A stretch of DNA of 64,000 bases. Source: Streptomyces sp. BHT-5-2. GTDB lineage: Bacteria; Actinomycetota; Actinomycetes; Streptomycetales; Streptomycetaceae. Shown here piece after piece: positions 35,517 through 42,751 of the stretch. The notes beneath the pieces are model-generated. The model saw nothing but the letters and a program-made list of their open reading frames with translations. It did no database searches and was not told the DNA's origin. The DNA lies in assembly GCF_019774615.1 (NCBI RefSeq), contig NZ_CP081496.1, positions 3,968,001-4,032,000 of the forward strand, read 5' to 3'. The position numbers were made by a program, and so were the translations under genes. The first letter of the stretch is position 1. Every line of letters begins with the position of its first letter.

Positions 35517-36461
35517 ATGGACATGCCTGTTTTTGATCCGCTGCCCGCGGCACCTGCGGCGGAGGACCTGCCACTGCATCTGTGGGAAGACGCCGATTTC
35601 AGGGTGGTGCCGTGGCCGGCGGAAACCTGGAAAATCGGCTACAACTCGCACACCTGGCTGTTGGAACGCGACGGCGACCGTGCGGTGTTGAAAGCCGTAC
35701 CGAAGGGATACGGCGTCAAGTTCGCCTCCGGTCTCCGGGCGGCGGAGATGGCGGAGCGGGCGGGCATACCCTCCGCGGCGCCGCGCCGCACCCGTGCCGG
35801 CGAGGTCGTCGCGGAACACGGCGACTGGTGCTGGGGCCTGTTGGAGTACCTGGAGGGTCGGCCGACCAACACCGACGATCCGGCCGAGCTGGCCATGGTG
35901 GGCGGCACGTTGGGCCGCATCCACGAGAGCCTGCGCGCGGTGCCCCCGCTGCCGGAGACGATGGTCTGGTCGCGGATGGAGTGGCTGCTCGAACCGCAGC
36001 CGTTCCTGGCGGACCTGGAATGGATCCAGCAGGCGATTCGCGAAGGCTTCGCCGCGCTGCCCGAAATCCTTTCGGACGGCATCATCCACTGTGATCCCCG
36101 GCTCACCGAGTTCCGGTTCGACGGCGCCAAGGTCGGGCTGCTCGACTGGGGCGAGGTGATGCACGGGCCGCATATGTTGGATGTCGCGACCACCTTGAGT
36201 TTCATGGACCCGGAAATCGATCCGACGCCGTTTCTGAAGGGCTACCTGGAAACGTCACCGGCCGGCGTCGAAGATTTCGCGCAGCTGCCGACCATGCTGA
36301 AGTTGCGGGCCGCCATTGAAGGGTGGATCTACGCCCGCCGGCGGCACTTCGACGTCGATCTCGGGCAGATCGGCGAGCACACGAACAGCACGCTGATAGA
36401 CCGGGCCCGGGACAACATCGCGGCCGCCGACGCATTGCCGGCGGACCATTACCTGATCTGA
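35517..36461 (+). CDS. APH/choline-kinase-fold phosphotransferase-like protein
   Basis: 314 residues with the phosphotransferase fold of the APH family. An N-terminal lobe Lys lies in RAVLKAVPKG, the catalytic-loop Asp in IIHCDP, and the metal-binding Asp in LLDWGE. The canonical Asn in HGDxxxxN is Glu here (HCDPRLTE), so metal binding or catalysis may differ. Family members phosphorylate aminoglycosides, macrolides, homoserine or choline; which applies is not readable. Starts at ATG 35517 or ATG 35523 are both possible. It lies at the edge of cluster 2, facing its transporter genes, so a self-resistance role is plausible but unproven. Confidence 0.7.
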   Translation: MDMPVFDPLPAAPAAEDLPLHLWEDADFRVVPWPAETWKIGYNSHTWLLERDGDRAVLKAVPKGYGVKFASGLRAAEMAERAGIPSAAPRRTRAGEVVAEHGDWCWGLLEYLEGRPTNTDDPAELAMVGGTLGRIHESLRAVPPLPETMVWSRMEWLLEPQPFLADLEWIQQAIREGFAALPEILSDGIIHCDPRLTEFRFDGAKVGLLDWGEVMHGPHMLDVATTLSFMDPEIDPTPFLKGYLETSPAGVEDFAQLPTMLKLRAAIEGWIYARRRHFDVDLGQIGEHTNSTLIDRARDNIAAADALPADHYLI

Positions 36462-36467
36462 GTCACC

Positions 36468-36514
36468 GCGAAAGCCGCCGGAGCGCCGTCCACACCGCGC
36501 CCGGCGGCTTTCGC
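36468..36514. terminator. strong bidirectional terminator
   Basis: A perfect 14-bp stem (GCGAAAGCCGCCGG with CCGGCGGCTTTCGC) has a 19-base loop. It sits between the convergent stops of the APH-like gene and the NAD(P)-binding gene and probably terminates both. Confidence 0.85.
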
Positions 36515-36527
36515 CGTTCGCGGCTCC

Positions 36528-37199
36528 TCAGCCGGTTCGCAGCGCTGCAACGGCGTCACGAACCGGTACGTCCCCGGCGGAGACGGCAAGTGTCCCGCGC
36601 ACCGCTACCGGGCCGGTCAGTATTTCGCAGACGGTCGTGGCCAGGTCGGCGCGGGCGATCCGTCCGTCCGGGCGGGGGTCGGTGCCGGTTCCCACCCGGA
36701 TGCGGCCGGTCGCGGGGGCGTCGTCGAGGTTTCCGGGACGGAGCACACACCAGTCCAGATCGCGTGCGTGCAGGGCGCGTTCGGCCTTCTCCTTCTCCCG
36801 CAGGTAGGCCGGGAGCCGGTCGCCGAGTTCGGCCCGGGCCGCCGCGTCGGGCAGCAGCGCGCTCACCAGCACGTACCGGCGTACACCGGCCCGTTCGGCG
36901 GCCCCGGACAGCAGCTCGGCCGGGGAGGCCGTGGCGGTGGCCGCGCCCAGCGAGCCCGGGCCGGTGCCGGTGCCGGCGGCCAGGACGACGGCACCGGCAC
37001 CGGCGAGGGCCTGCGACAGTCCGTCGCGCAGCCCGTCTCCGCCGGTGTCCAGCAGGACCGGCTCCACGCCCGCCGCCCGCAGCGGCTCCCGCTGCGCGGC
37101 CCTGTGGATCAGTCCGACCGGTGTGCACCCGTACGCCGGCAACGCCTCTGCCAGCCGGGCACCCAGGCCCGTGGTGATGCCCAGGACGACCACGCGCAT
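36528..37199 (-). CDS. NAD(P)-binding (atypical SDR/NmrA-like) protein
   Basis: 223 residues with a Rossmann start (MRVVVLGITTGLGARLAEAL) and the layout of atypical SDR or NAD(P)H-binding proteins (VVLAAGTG, YVLVSALL, DLDWCVLRPG). The typical YxxxK is replaced by a YLREKEKAE segment. Such proteins can be reductases, epimerase-like or redox sensors, and no substrate is evident. Its start lies 2 bases after the exporter stop, so it is translationally coupled as the last gene of the regulator-thioesterase-exporter operon. Confidence 0.7.
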   Translation of the reverse strand: MRVVVLGITTGLGARLAEALPAYGCTPVGLIHRAAQREPLRAAGVEPVLLDTGGDGLRDGLSQALAGAGAVVLAAGTGTGPGSLGAATATASPAELLSGAAERAGVRRYVLVSALLPDAAARAELGDRLPAYLREKEKAERALHARDLDWCVLRPGNLDDAPATGRIRVGTGTDPRPDGRIARADLATTVCEILTGPVAVRGTLAVSAGDVPVRDAVAALRTG

Positions 37200-37201
37200 C
37201 G

Positions 37202-38506
37202 TCAGCCCGCCTCTCCGGCGGTCCCGGAGAGGCCCGTTCCGGGTTCGCCGGACGCCCGGGTCCCCTCGGCCTCCTCGACCTCTTCGGGCTCCTCGGTCCG
37301 CTTGGGCAGGGTGAGCGCCAACGAGGCGGAGAGCACGGCGGCCACGGCGCCGGAGCCGAGGGAGGCGGCGGGGCCGGCCAGGTCCAGCAGGCGACCGCTC
37401 AGTGGCAGCATGGCGGCGGCGCCGGCGGTCGTCGCGGTGGCCAGCCATCCGAACGCCTCGGCGCGCCGGTGTTCCGGTGTCAGGTCGCCGATCCGGGAGT
37501 TGCTCGCGCCCAGGCTCGGCGAGACCACCGACCCCGTGACCATCATCGCGACGGCCAGCAGCCATAGGGGAGTTGCGTCGGCCGCCGGCGGGAGCAGCAG
37601 GGCCAGTACGCCGATGCCGACCGCCAGGCCGCCGATGCCCAGGGAGCTGTTGCGCTTCCCGCCACGGCCGACGGCCAGCAGTCCGCCGAGTGCGGAGCCC
37701 AGGGCGAAGAGCGCGATCAGCACACCGGCGATGCCCGGTGTCCCGCGGTCGCGGCCCCAGGCCACCACCGAGAGGTCCACCGAGAACAGTGCGGCCATCA
37801 GGAAGAACGGGACGAGGATGGCGCGTACGAAGACCTGGTCGCGCAGGAGCGAGCGCTGCTTGCCGTTCGTGCCGGGTTCGGCTCCGGTGGTGGCGGGGGG
37901 TTGGGCACGGTCCAGTGCGGCCGCGCGCAGTACCAGCCCGAAGAGCAGCGAGCCGCCGGCGGCGAGCACCGCGCAGACCACGACGGCCGCCGCGCCGCCG
38001 GAGAGGGTGACCACGCCGGCCGCCAGCAAGGGGCCGGCCATCGACACGATCTCGTAGCCGGTGGCCTCCAGCGTGAACAGCGACTCGCGGACGTCGCCCT
38101 TGGCCAGTCGGGGCCAGAGGGCCCGGGATATCTGGGAGATCGGGGGCAGGGTGAGTCCGGTGAAGAACGAGATCACCACCGCCGCGGGCCAGGCGCCGGC
38201 GGGGAGCAGCAGCGCCGCCAGGACCAAGGCGACGAGCCCCACGGCGTACCCGCCGCCGGTGACGAACAGCAGTGTGCTGGCCGAGTTGCGGTCGGCGACC
38301 CGCCCCCGGATCGGGCCGGCCACCGCCTGGCCGACGGCCATCGCGCCGGTGACCAGGCCGACGGTGGTGTAGCCGTCCGTCCAGCCGGCGATGAGGAAGG
38401 ACAGCGCGACCGGCAGGCCGCTGAGGTGGATGCGGCCGATCAGCGACAGCGGGAGCAGCGTCTTCAGCCGTGGGATTTCGGACAGCGCGCGTAGCGAACT
38501 GGACAT
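37202..38506 (-). CDS. MFS exporter
   Basis: 434 residues with about 12 hydrophobic segments and a central charged loop (RAQPPATTGAEPGTNGK...). The C-terminal tail is acidic (KRTEEPEEVEEAEGT). The second-helix loop RGRVADRNS replaces the classical motif A. It lies between a type II thioesterase gene and an NAD(P)-binding gene with short gaps. It starts at ATG 38506 behind AAGGAGAG. Probably the efflux pump for the cluster 2 product. Confidence 0.8.
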   Translation of the reverse strand: MSSSLRALSEIPRLKTLLPLSLIGRIHLSGLPVALSFLIAGWTDGYTTVGLVTGAMAVGQAVAGPIRGRVADRNSASTLLFVTGGGYAVGLVALVLAALLLPAGAWPAAVVISFFTGLTLPPISQISRALWPRLAKGDVRESLFTLEATGYEIVSMAGPLLAAGVVTLSGGAAAVVVCAVLAAGGSLLFGLVLRAAALDRAQPPATTGAEPGTNGKQRSLLRDQVFVRAILVPFFLMAALFSVDLSVVAWGRDRGTPGIAGVLIALFALGSALGGLLAVGRGGKRNSSLGIGGLAVGIGVLALLLPPAADATPLWLLAVAMMVTGSVVSPSLGASNSRIGDLTPEHRRAEAFGWLATATTAGAAAMLPLSGRLLDLAGPAASLGSGAVAAVLSASLALTLPKRTEEPEEVEEAEGTRASGEPGTGLSGTAGEAG

Positions 38507-38538
38507 CTCTGACTCTCCTTGTGTGGTGCGTTCAGCCG

Positions 38539-39315
38539 TCAGGCGCGGGCCGCCTGCTGCACCATGTCGTCCAGTGCGCCCCTGATCAGGGCCAGAACGC
38601 GCGGGCGCTGCTGCTCGAAGAAGAAGTGACCGCCGGTTACCTCGTGCACCGTGCAGGCACCGGTGGTGTGCGCACGCCAGGCCGCGGCGTCGGCGGACGA
38701 GACGCGGGGGTCGGTGGTCCCGGTCAGCACGGTCAGCGGACAGGGGACCGCCGTGCCCGGTCGGGGCACATAGGACTCGGCCAGCCGGGAGTCGGCGCGC
38801 AGCGCGGGCAGGACGAGTTCCAGCAGGTCCGGGTCGCGCAGCAGGGCGGGGGCGGTGCCGCCCAGGAGGCGCATCTCCTCGATGATCTCGGCGGTGCTCG
38901 GCGCGCGCCCGCCGCGCGGCGGGCGGACCGAGGGGGCGCGACGGCCCGAGACGATCAGTCCGCGCAGCGGCCCGGCGGTGTCCCGCAGCGCCAGGGCGGT
39001 CTCGTACGCGATCAGGGAGCCGAGGCTGTGCCCGAAGAGCACCAGCGGGAGGGGCGGGCCGGCGCGCAGCACGTCCGTGACCGCGCCGATCATCGCGGTG
39101 AACTCCTCGACGGGCGCCTCCCGATGGCGTTCCTGCCGGCCCGGGTACTGCACGCACAGCAGCTCGCCCTGCTCAGGCACCGCAGCGCGCAGCCAGGGGT
39201 AGTATGCGGCGGAGCCGCCGGCGTGCGGGAAGCACACCATGCGGAACTCCGGCTCGGGGCACGTCCCGTAGCGCACGAGCCACTTGTCGATTCGGGGCGC
39301 GCTGGGTGGCGTCAC
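38539..39315 (-). CDS. type II (editing) thioesterase
   Basis: 258 residues, the usual length for discrete thioesterases. The alpha/beta-hydrolase triad is visible: Ser in LFGHSLG, Asp in LTGTTDP, His in EVTGGHFFF. The early FPHAGG motif is diagnostic for type II enzymes of PKS/NRPS systems. They hydrolyse stalled or mis-primed acyl groups from carrier proteins. GTG 39315 follows AAGGAAGGGAAA; the longer open frame belongs to the regulator gene in another phase. It lies 32 bases downstream of the LAL regulator, in the same operon. Confidence 0.9.
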   Translation of the reverse strand: MTPPSAPRIDKWLVRYGTCPEPEFRMVCFPHAGGSAAYYPWLRAAVPEQGELLCVQYPGRQERHREAPVEEFTAMIGAVTDVLRAGPPLPLVLFGHSLGSLIAYETALALRDTAGPLRGLIVSGRRAPSVRPPRGGRAPSTAEIIEEMRLLGGTAPALLRDPDLLELVLPALRADSRLAESYVPRPGTAVPCPLTVLTGTTDPRVSSADAAAWRAHTTGACTVHEVTGGHFFFEQQRPRVLALIRGALDDMVQQAARA

Positions 39316-39347
39316 CGGTTTCCCTTCCTTGCCTGCCGCGGTGCCGG

Positions 39348-42119
39348 TCACAGGACGTTCACCCGTGCTCCCAGTTCGGAACGGCGGCGGATCTTGAGCT
39401 TGCGGTAGATGCGCGTCAGGTGTTGTTCGACGGTGCTCGCCGTCACGTACAGTGCGCCGGCGATCTCCCGGTTGGTGTAGCCCTCGGCCGCCAGCCTGGC
39501 GACCTTTCCCTCGGCGAGGGTCAGCGCCGGTCCCCCGGCCGCCCAGGGGGCCTCGGCGGCGGCGCTCTTGTCCTGCGCCACGGGGGTTCGGACGGCCGGC
39601 TGTGCGGGGTCCGGGCGGCGGACGGCGGGGCCGGGCGAGGGGGTCTGGGTCTGCCGTGCGGCGAGGGCCCGGATCTCCGCCAGGGCCCGGACGCCACCGC
39701 ATTCCCGGGCGAGCCGCTCCGCCCGGCGCAGCGTTCTGCGGCCGTAGTTGAGCTCGCCGGTGAGCTGGTAGGTCTGGGTCAGCACGCCGAGCGTGCGGGC
39801 GAGTTCGAGCGGGTCGCCGCAGCGTTCGAGCACCATCGCCGACTCCCGCAGCCCCGCCGCGCGCCGCCCCATCGGGGAGGCCATGGCCCGCAGTCGGAGC
39901 GCGATACCGCGGCTGCGCGCGTGGGGGGCCGGGAAGAGGTCGAGGTGTTCGTCGATCCGGACCCGGGCCTCCTCCCGTTCGCCGAGGAGCAGCAGGGTCT
40001 CGGCGAGGTCCAGGCGCCAGGGCACCAGGCCGGGCAGTTCCATTTTCCAGGACCGCAGGATGTCGCCGCAGCTGCGGAAGTCGTCGAGGGCGGCCCGCAG
40101 GCCACCGGTGGCCAGGTGGTGCCGGCCCCTGGCACGCAGGTAGACCAGTCCGTAGGGACTGCGCGCGTAGAACGCCGGCATGGGCCGGGACAGTTCCTTC
40201 TCGACCTCCTGGTGCCTGCCCTGTTCGGTCATGGCCAGGAGGTGCAGGCCGCGCGGAAGCCCGAGCATGATGCCCCACTTCGGGGCGTCCAGCAGTTCCA
40301 GCGCGGCTTCCACCGAACGCACCGTGCCGGCCGGGTCCCCTCGCGTCAGGTCGACGACGCCCTTGGCGACCGACAGCATCCCGGTCCACAGCGCGGGCAC
40401 CGGTGTGCCCCCGGCCTCCACCGCGGCCTCGATGGACCAGAGTCCGTCGGCGTCCAGCCGTTCCGCGGCCAACAGCGAGAACAGGGCGACCTGCGCCGCT
40501 TCGAGGTCGGCGTGGTCGGGCCGGGCACGTTGCAGGATCTCTTCGGCGCGGCGCGTCACGGGTTCCTGTCCGCCGCCGGTGAGCAGCCCGGGCAGTTCGC
40601 TCGCGCTGGGCAGCCACGGGAATCCGCCGATGACCATCTCCGGGTTGAGTTCGCATCCGTCGCAGGCCGTGGCGTGCGGCATGCCGGGGAAGACGTGGCG
40701 GATCCAGAAGTCGGTGATGGCGAGTTCGATCCGGGTCTCGGGATCGCCGGGGCGGCCGGCCCTGGCCATCGCGAACACCTCGTCGGCCTCGTCGGCACGG
40801 CCCTGCCAGGCCAGGCGCCGGGCCAGCCGGGACAGCCAGCGCCCGGACAGGCAGCCCTCGCGGGCGCTGGACACAAGGGAGTTCAGCCGCCGGGAGACCA
40901 GGGTGGGGTCCACCCACCAGGTGATGTCCAGCAGCTTGGCGTGCACCTCGACCCGGGTGAGGTCGTCGGTGCAGCCGTCGGAGGCGAGTTTGAGCAGGGC
41001 GATGGCGTGCTGGTAGTCGTAGCGCCGGGCCGCCTGGTCCGCGGCCTCGCACAGGATGCCCACCGCCCAGGGCTGCGGTGCGGCCTCCGCGGCGAGCAGG
41101 TGCTGCGCGATGTGCTCGGCCGGTGCGCCGTCCTCGTAGAGCACCTCCGCGGCGCGCAGCCGCAACCGGCGGGTCGCCTGGTGGTCCATGGCGCCGGTCA
41201 GCACGTCGCGGACGCGGGGGTGCAGCACCCGCCCCGGGGAGAGCACGCCGCCGGCGGTCAGTCCGTCCAGTACGTGGTGCAGGTCGCGGGGCGCCAGTTC
41301 GACGACGCGGGCCAGCCGGTCCTGGGTGCAGGACGGGCCCAGGACGGCCGCCGCTTCCGCGACGTCGGTGAGGGCCGGGCAGTTCGAGGGGCGCAGGCGG
41401 GTCAGGACGGTCTGCGCGAAGGAGCAGCCGTAGACCGGTTCGTCCCGGTCCTCTGCTCCCGTGGCCACGGCGTCGTCCAGCAGGGCCTGGAGGAGCAGCG
41501 GGTTGCCGCCCGTGACGGCGAGCAGTTCGTCGACCAGGCCGACCGCGGGGTCCCGGTCGAGCCGGTTGCGGACCAGTGCCACCACGCCCGCGCGGGTCAG
41601 CGGCCCGAAGGTGAACGAGCGCCGGCGGGAACGGGGGTAGAGGGGGACGCTGTGCCGGGAGTCGTGGGAGCCGGCGGACCGTCGGAAGTCGGAGACCAGT
41701 ATGTGTACCGGCGCGGAGTCGAGGTGCCGGCCCAGTTCCCGCAGGAAGTTCGTGGAGTCCGGGTCCGCGAGATGGGCGTCGTCCACGACCAGCAGCAGCG
41801 GCTCGGCCGAGGCCAGGGCGACGAGGTGCTGGGCGAGTTCGGTGGGGGCGGTCGGCGGCTCGGTGGCCGTGGCGTCGCGCAGCGCGTCCCGCACCGCTCC
41901 CACCACGTCGACCGCGGCCGGAACTTCGAGCTCCGGGCCGCCGACGGCCAGGACCTTCCAGCCCTGTGTCCGGGCGCGCGCCGAAGCCGCTTGGAGCAGG
42001 GCGGACTTGCCGCAGCCGACCGGCGCGCTGACGGCGAGGAACTCGCCTCGCCCCGCCGTGTTCGGCCCTATGCGTTCAGCGAGCTCGCTCAACTGTGCTT
42101 CCCGCTCGACTAAGTACAT
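39348..42119 (-). CDS. LAL-family LuxR transcriptional regulator
   Basis: About 923 residues, the size of large ATP-binding LuxR regulators. An N-terminal P-loop (APVGCGKSALL) and Walker B (LLLVVDDAH) are followed by a long helical repeat region. The C-terminal LuxR helix-turn-helix (GYTNREIAGALYVTASTVEQHLTRIYRKL) comes last. These proteins activate polyketide clusters. ATG 42119 has GGAGG 4 bases upstream; ATG 42140 is the alternative. Codon 3 from 42119 is TTA, which makes expression dependent on the bldA tRNA. It heads an operon with the type II thioesterase, exporter and NAD(P)-binding genes. It is probably the pathway-specific activator of cluster 2. Confidence 0.9.
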   Translation of the reverse strand: MYLVEREAQLSELAERIGPNTAGRGEFLAVSAPVGCGKSALLQAASARARTQGWKVLAVGGPELEVPAAVDVVGAVRDALRDATATEPPTAPTELAQHLVALASAEPLLLVVDDAHLADPDSTNFLRELGRHLDSAPVHILVSDFRRSAGSHDSRHSVPLYPRSRRRSFTFGPLTRAGVVALVRNRLDRDPAVGLVDELLAVTGGNPLLLQALLDDAVATGAEDRDEPVYGCSFAQTVLTRLRPSNCPALTDVAEAAAVLGPSCTQDRLARVVELAPRDLHHVLDGLTAGGVLSPGRVLHPRVRDVLTGAMDHQATRRLRLRAAEVLYEDGAPAEHIAQHLLAAEAAPQPWAVGILCEAADQAARRYDYQHAIALLKLASDGCTDDLTRVEVHAKLLDITWWVDPTLVSRRLNSLVSSAREGCLSGRWLSRLARRLAWQGRADEADEVFAMARAGRPGDPETRIELAITDFWIRHVFPGMPHATACDGCELNPEMVIGGFPWLPSASELPGLLTGGGQEPVTRRAEEILQRARPDHADLEAAQVALFSLLAAERLDADGLWSIEAAVEAGGTPVPALWTGMLSVAKGVVDLTRGDPAGTVRSVEAALELLDAPKWGIMLGLPRGLHLLAMTEQGRHQEVEKELSRPMPAFYARSPYGLVYLRARGRHHLATGGLRAALDDFRSCGDILRSWKMELPGLVPWRLDLAETLLLLGEREEARVRIDEHLDLFPAPHARSRGIALRLRAMASPMGRRAAGLRESAMVLERCGDPLELARTLGVLTQTYQLTGELNYGRRTLRRAERLARECGGVRALAEIRALAARQTQTPSPGPAVRRPDPAQPAVRTPVAQDKSAAAEAPWAAGGPALTLAEGKVARLAAEGYTNREIAGALYVTASTVEQHLTRIYRKLKIRRRSELGARVNVL
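42111..42113 (-). promoter_or_regulatory. TTA codon (bldA target) at the start of the LAL regulator
   Basis: The minus-strand reading from 42119 is ATG TAC TTA. A TTA this early would stall the ribosome before any product is made when the bldA leucyl tRNA is absent. The base reading is direct; the regulatory effect is inferred from Streptomyces biology. Confidence 0.8.
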
Positions 42120-42339
42120 TCCGCCTCCTGCGATGGGCATCGCCCAGTTCCCGTACGGCTCGGGCGCACTCCGTGGGGAAGTCGCATTCGGAGGACCACG
42201 TTGTCGTCAGAACCCGACTCTGCGACCGGTGGGGGTCGCGGTGTGTGCATGTGCAACAGCCATGCTCGGACGACTTCCACTCGGCGCCGAGCAACTCGTT
42301 ACGGCATCCGACCACAGTCCGCCCGATTCGCTCAAGATT

Positions 42340-42357
42340 GGTCAGGCGATCCTGACC
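42340..42357. repeat. inverted repeat upstream of the LAL regulator
   Basis: GGTCAGG, 4-base loop CGAT, CCTGACC: a perfect 7-bp inverted repeat. Size and place fit a dimeric regulator operator, possibly autoregulatory. It lies directly next to the 12-base tandem repeats. Confidence 0.6.
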
Positions 42358-42362
42358 TACAC

Positions 42363-42398
42363 CAGTCATTCCTACAGTCATCGCTACAGTCATCGCTA
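42363..42398. repeat. three tandem copies of a 12-base unit
   Basis: CAGTCATTCCTA is followed by two identical copies of CAGTCATCGCTA. A decayed fourth copy may begin at 42399 (CGGTCGCC). The 12-base period would place sites on roughly one DNA face. It may be an operator array or replication slippage. Confidence 0.7.
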
Positions 42399-42698
42399 CG
42401 GTCGCCGGCCGCGCGTAAGGCATCCGTAACCCGTCACGATCGCGTTCCCCCACTTCACAGCCCTCATCAAGCCACGCGGCAACGCTTTCCAGCCGACCGC
42501 TTGACTGCTGCTCCCTCATGGATCACGTGCTCACCACCCGTCCCGCAAAGGCAGCCGTCGGATTCCGGATACCCGCCCGGCGCGGCGCGCCCGACCGTCA
42601 GGACCGGTGCGCCACAAGGGAACGAAGGTCAACAGGAGACGGGAGTTGTTTGCAATAGCGCCTTCCGCAAGCAACTCCGCGCCCGGGGCGAAACGGAA

Positions 42699-42740
42699 GT
42701 GGGGGATGCCCTCCGCGTACCTGCCGAGGGCATCCCCCAC
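42699..42740 (-). terminator. terminator of the PKS/extender operon
   Basis: A perfect 15-bp stem (GTGGGGGATGCCCTC with GAGGGCATCCCCCAC) and a 12-base loop start 12 bases past the stop codon of the minus-strand adenylation gene. It isolates this operon from the LAL promoter region. Confidence 0.88.
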
Positions 42741-42751
42741 CATCTGTCGTA

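Larger units (their letters stand above)
42120..42698. other. regulatory intergenic region upstream of the LAL gene
   Basis: About 580 bases without a credible gene, between the LAL start and the terminator of the PKS/extender operon. It carries a 7-bp palindrome and a 12-base tandem repeat (listed separately), roughly 220-280 bases upstream of the LAL start. It probably contains the LAL promoter. Confidence 0.6.

Noticed and set aside
42363..42398. CRISPR array
   Set aside because: Units are contiguous 12-mers with no spacers and no cas genes nearby.
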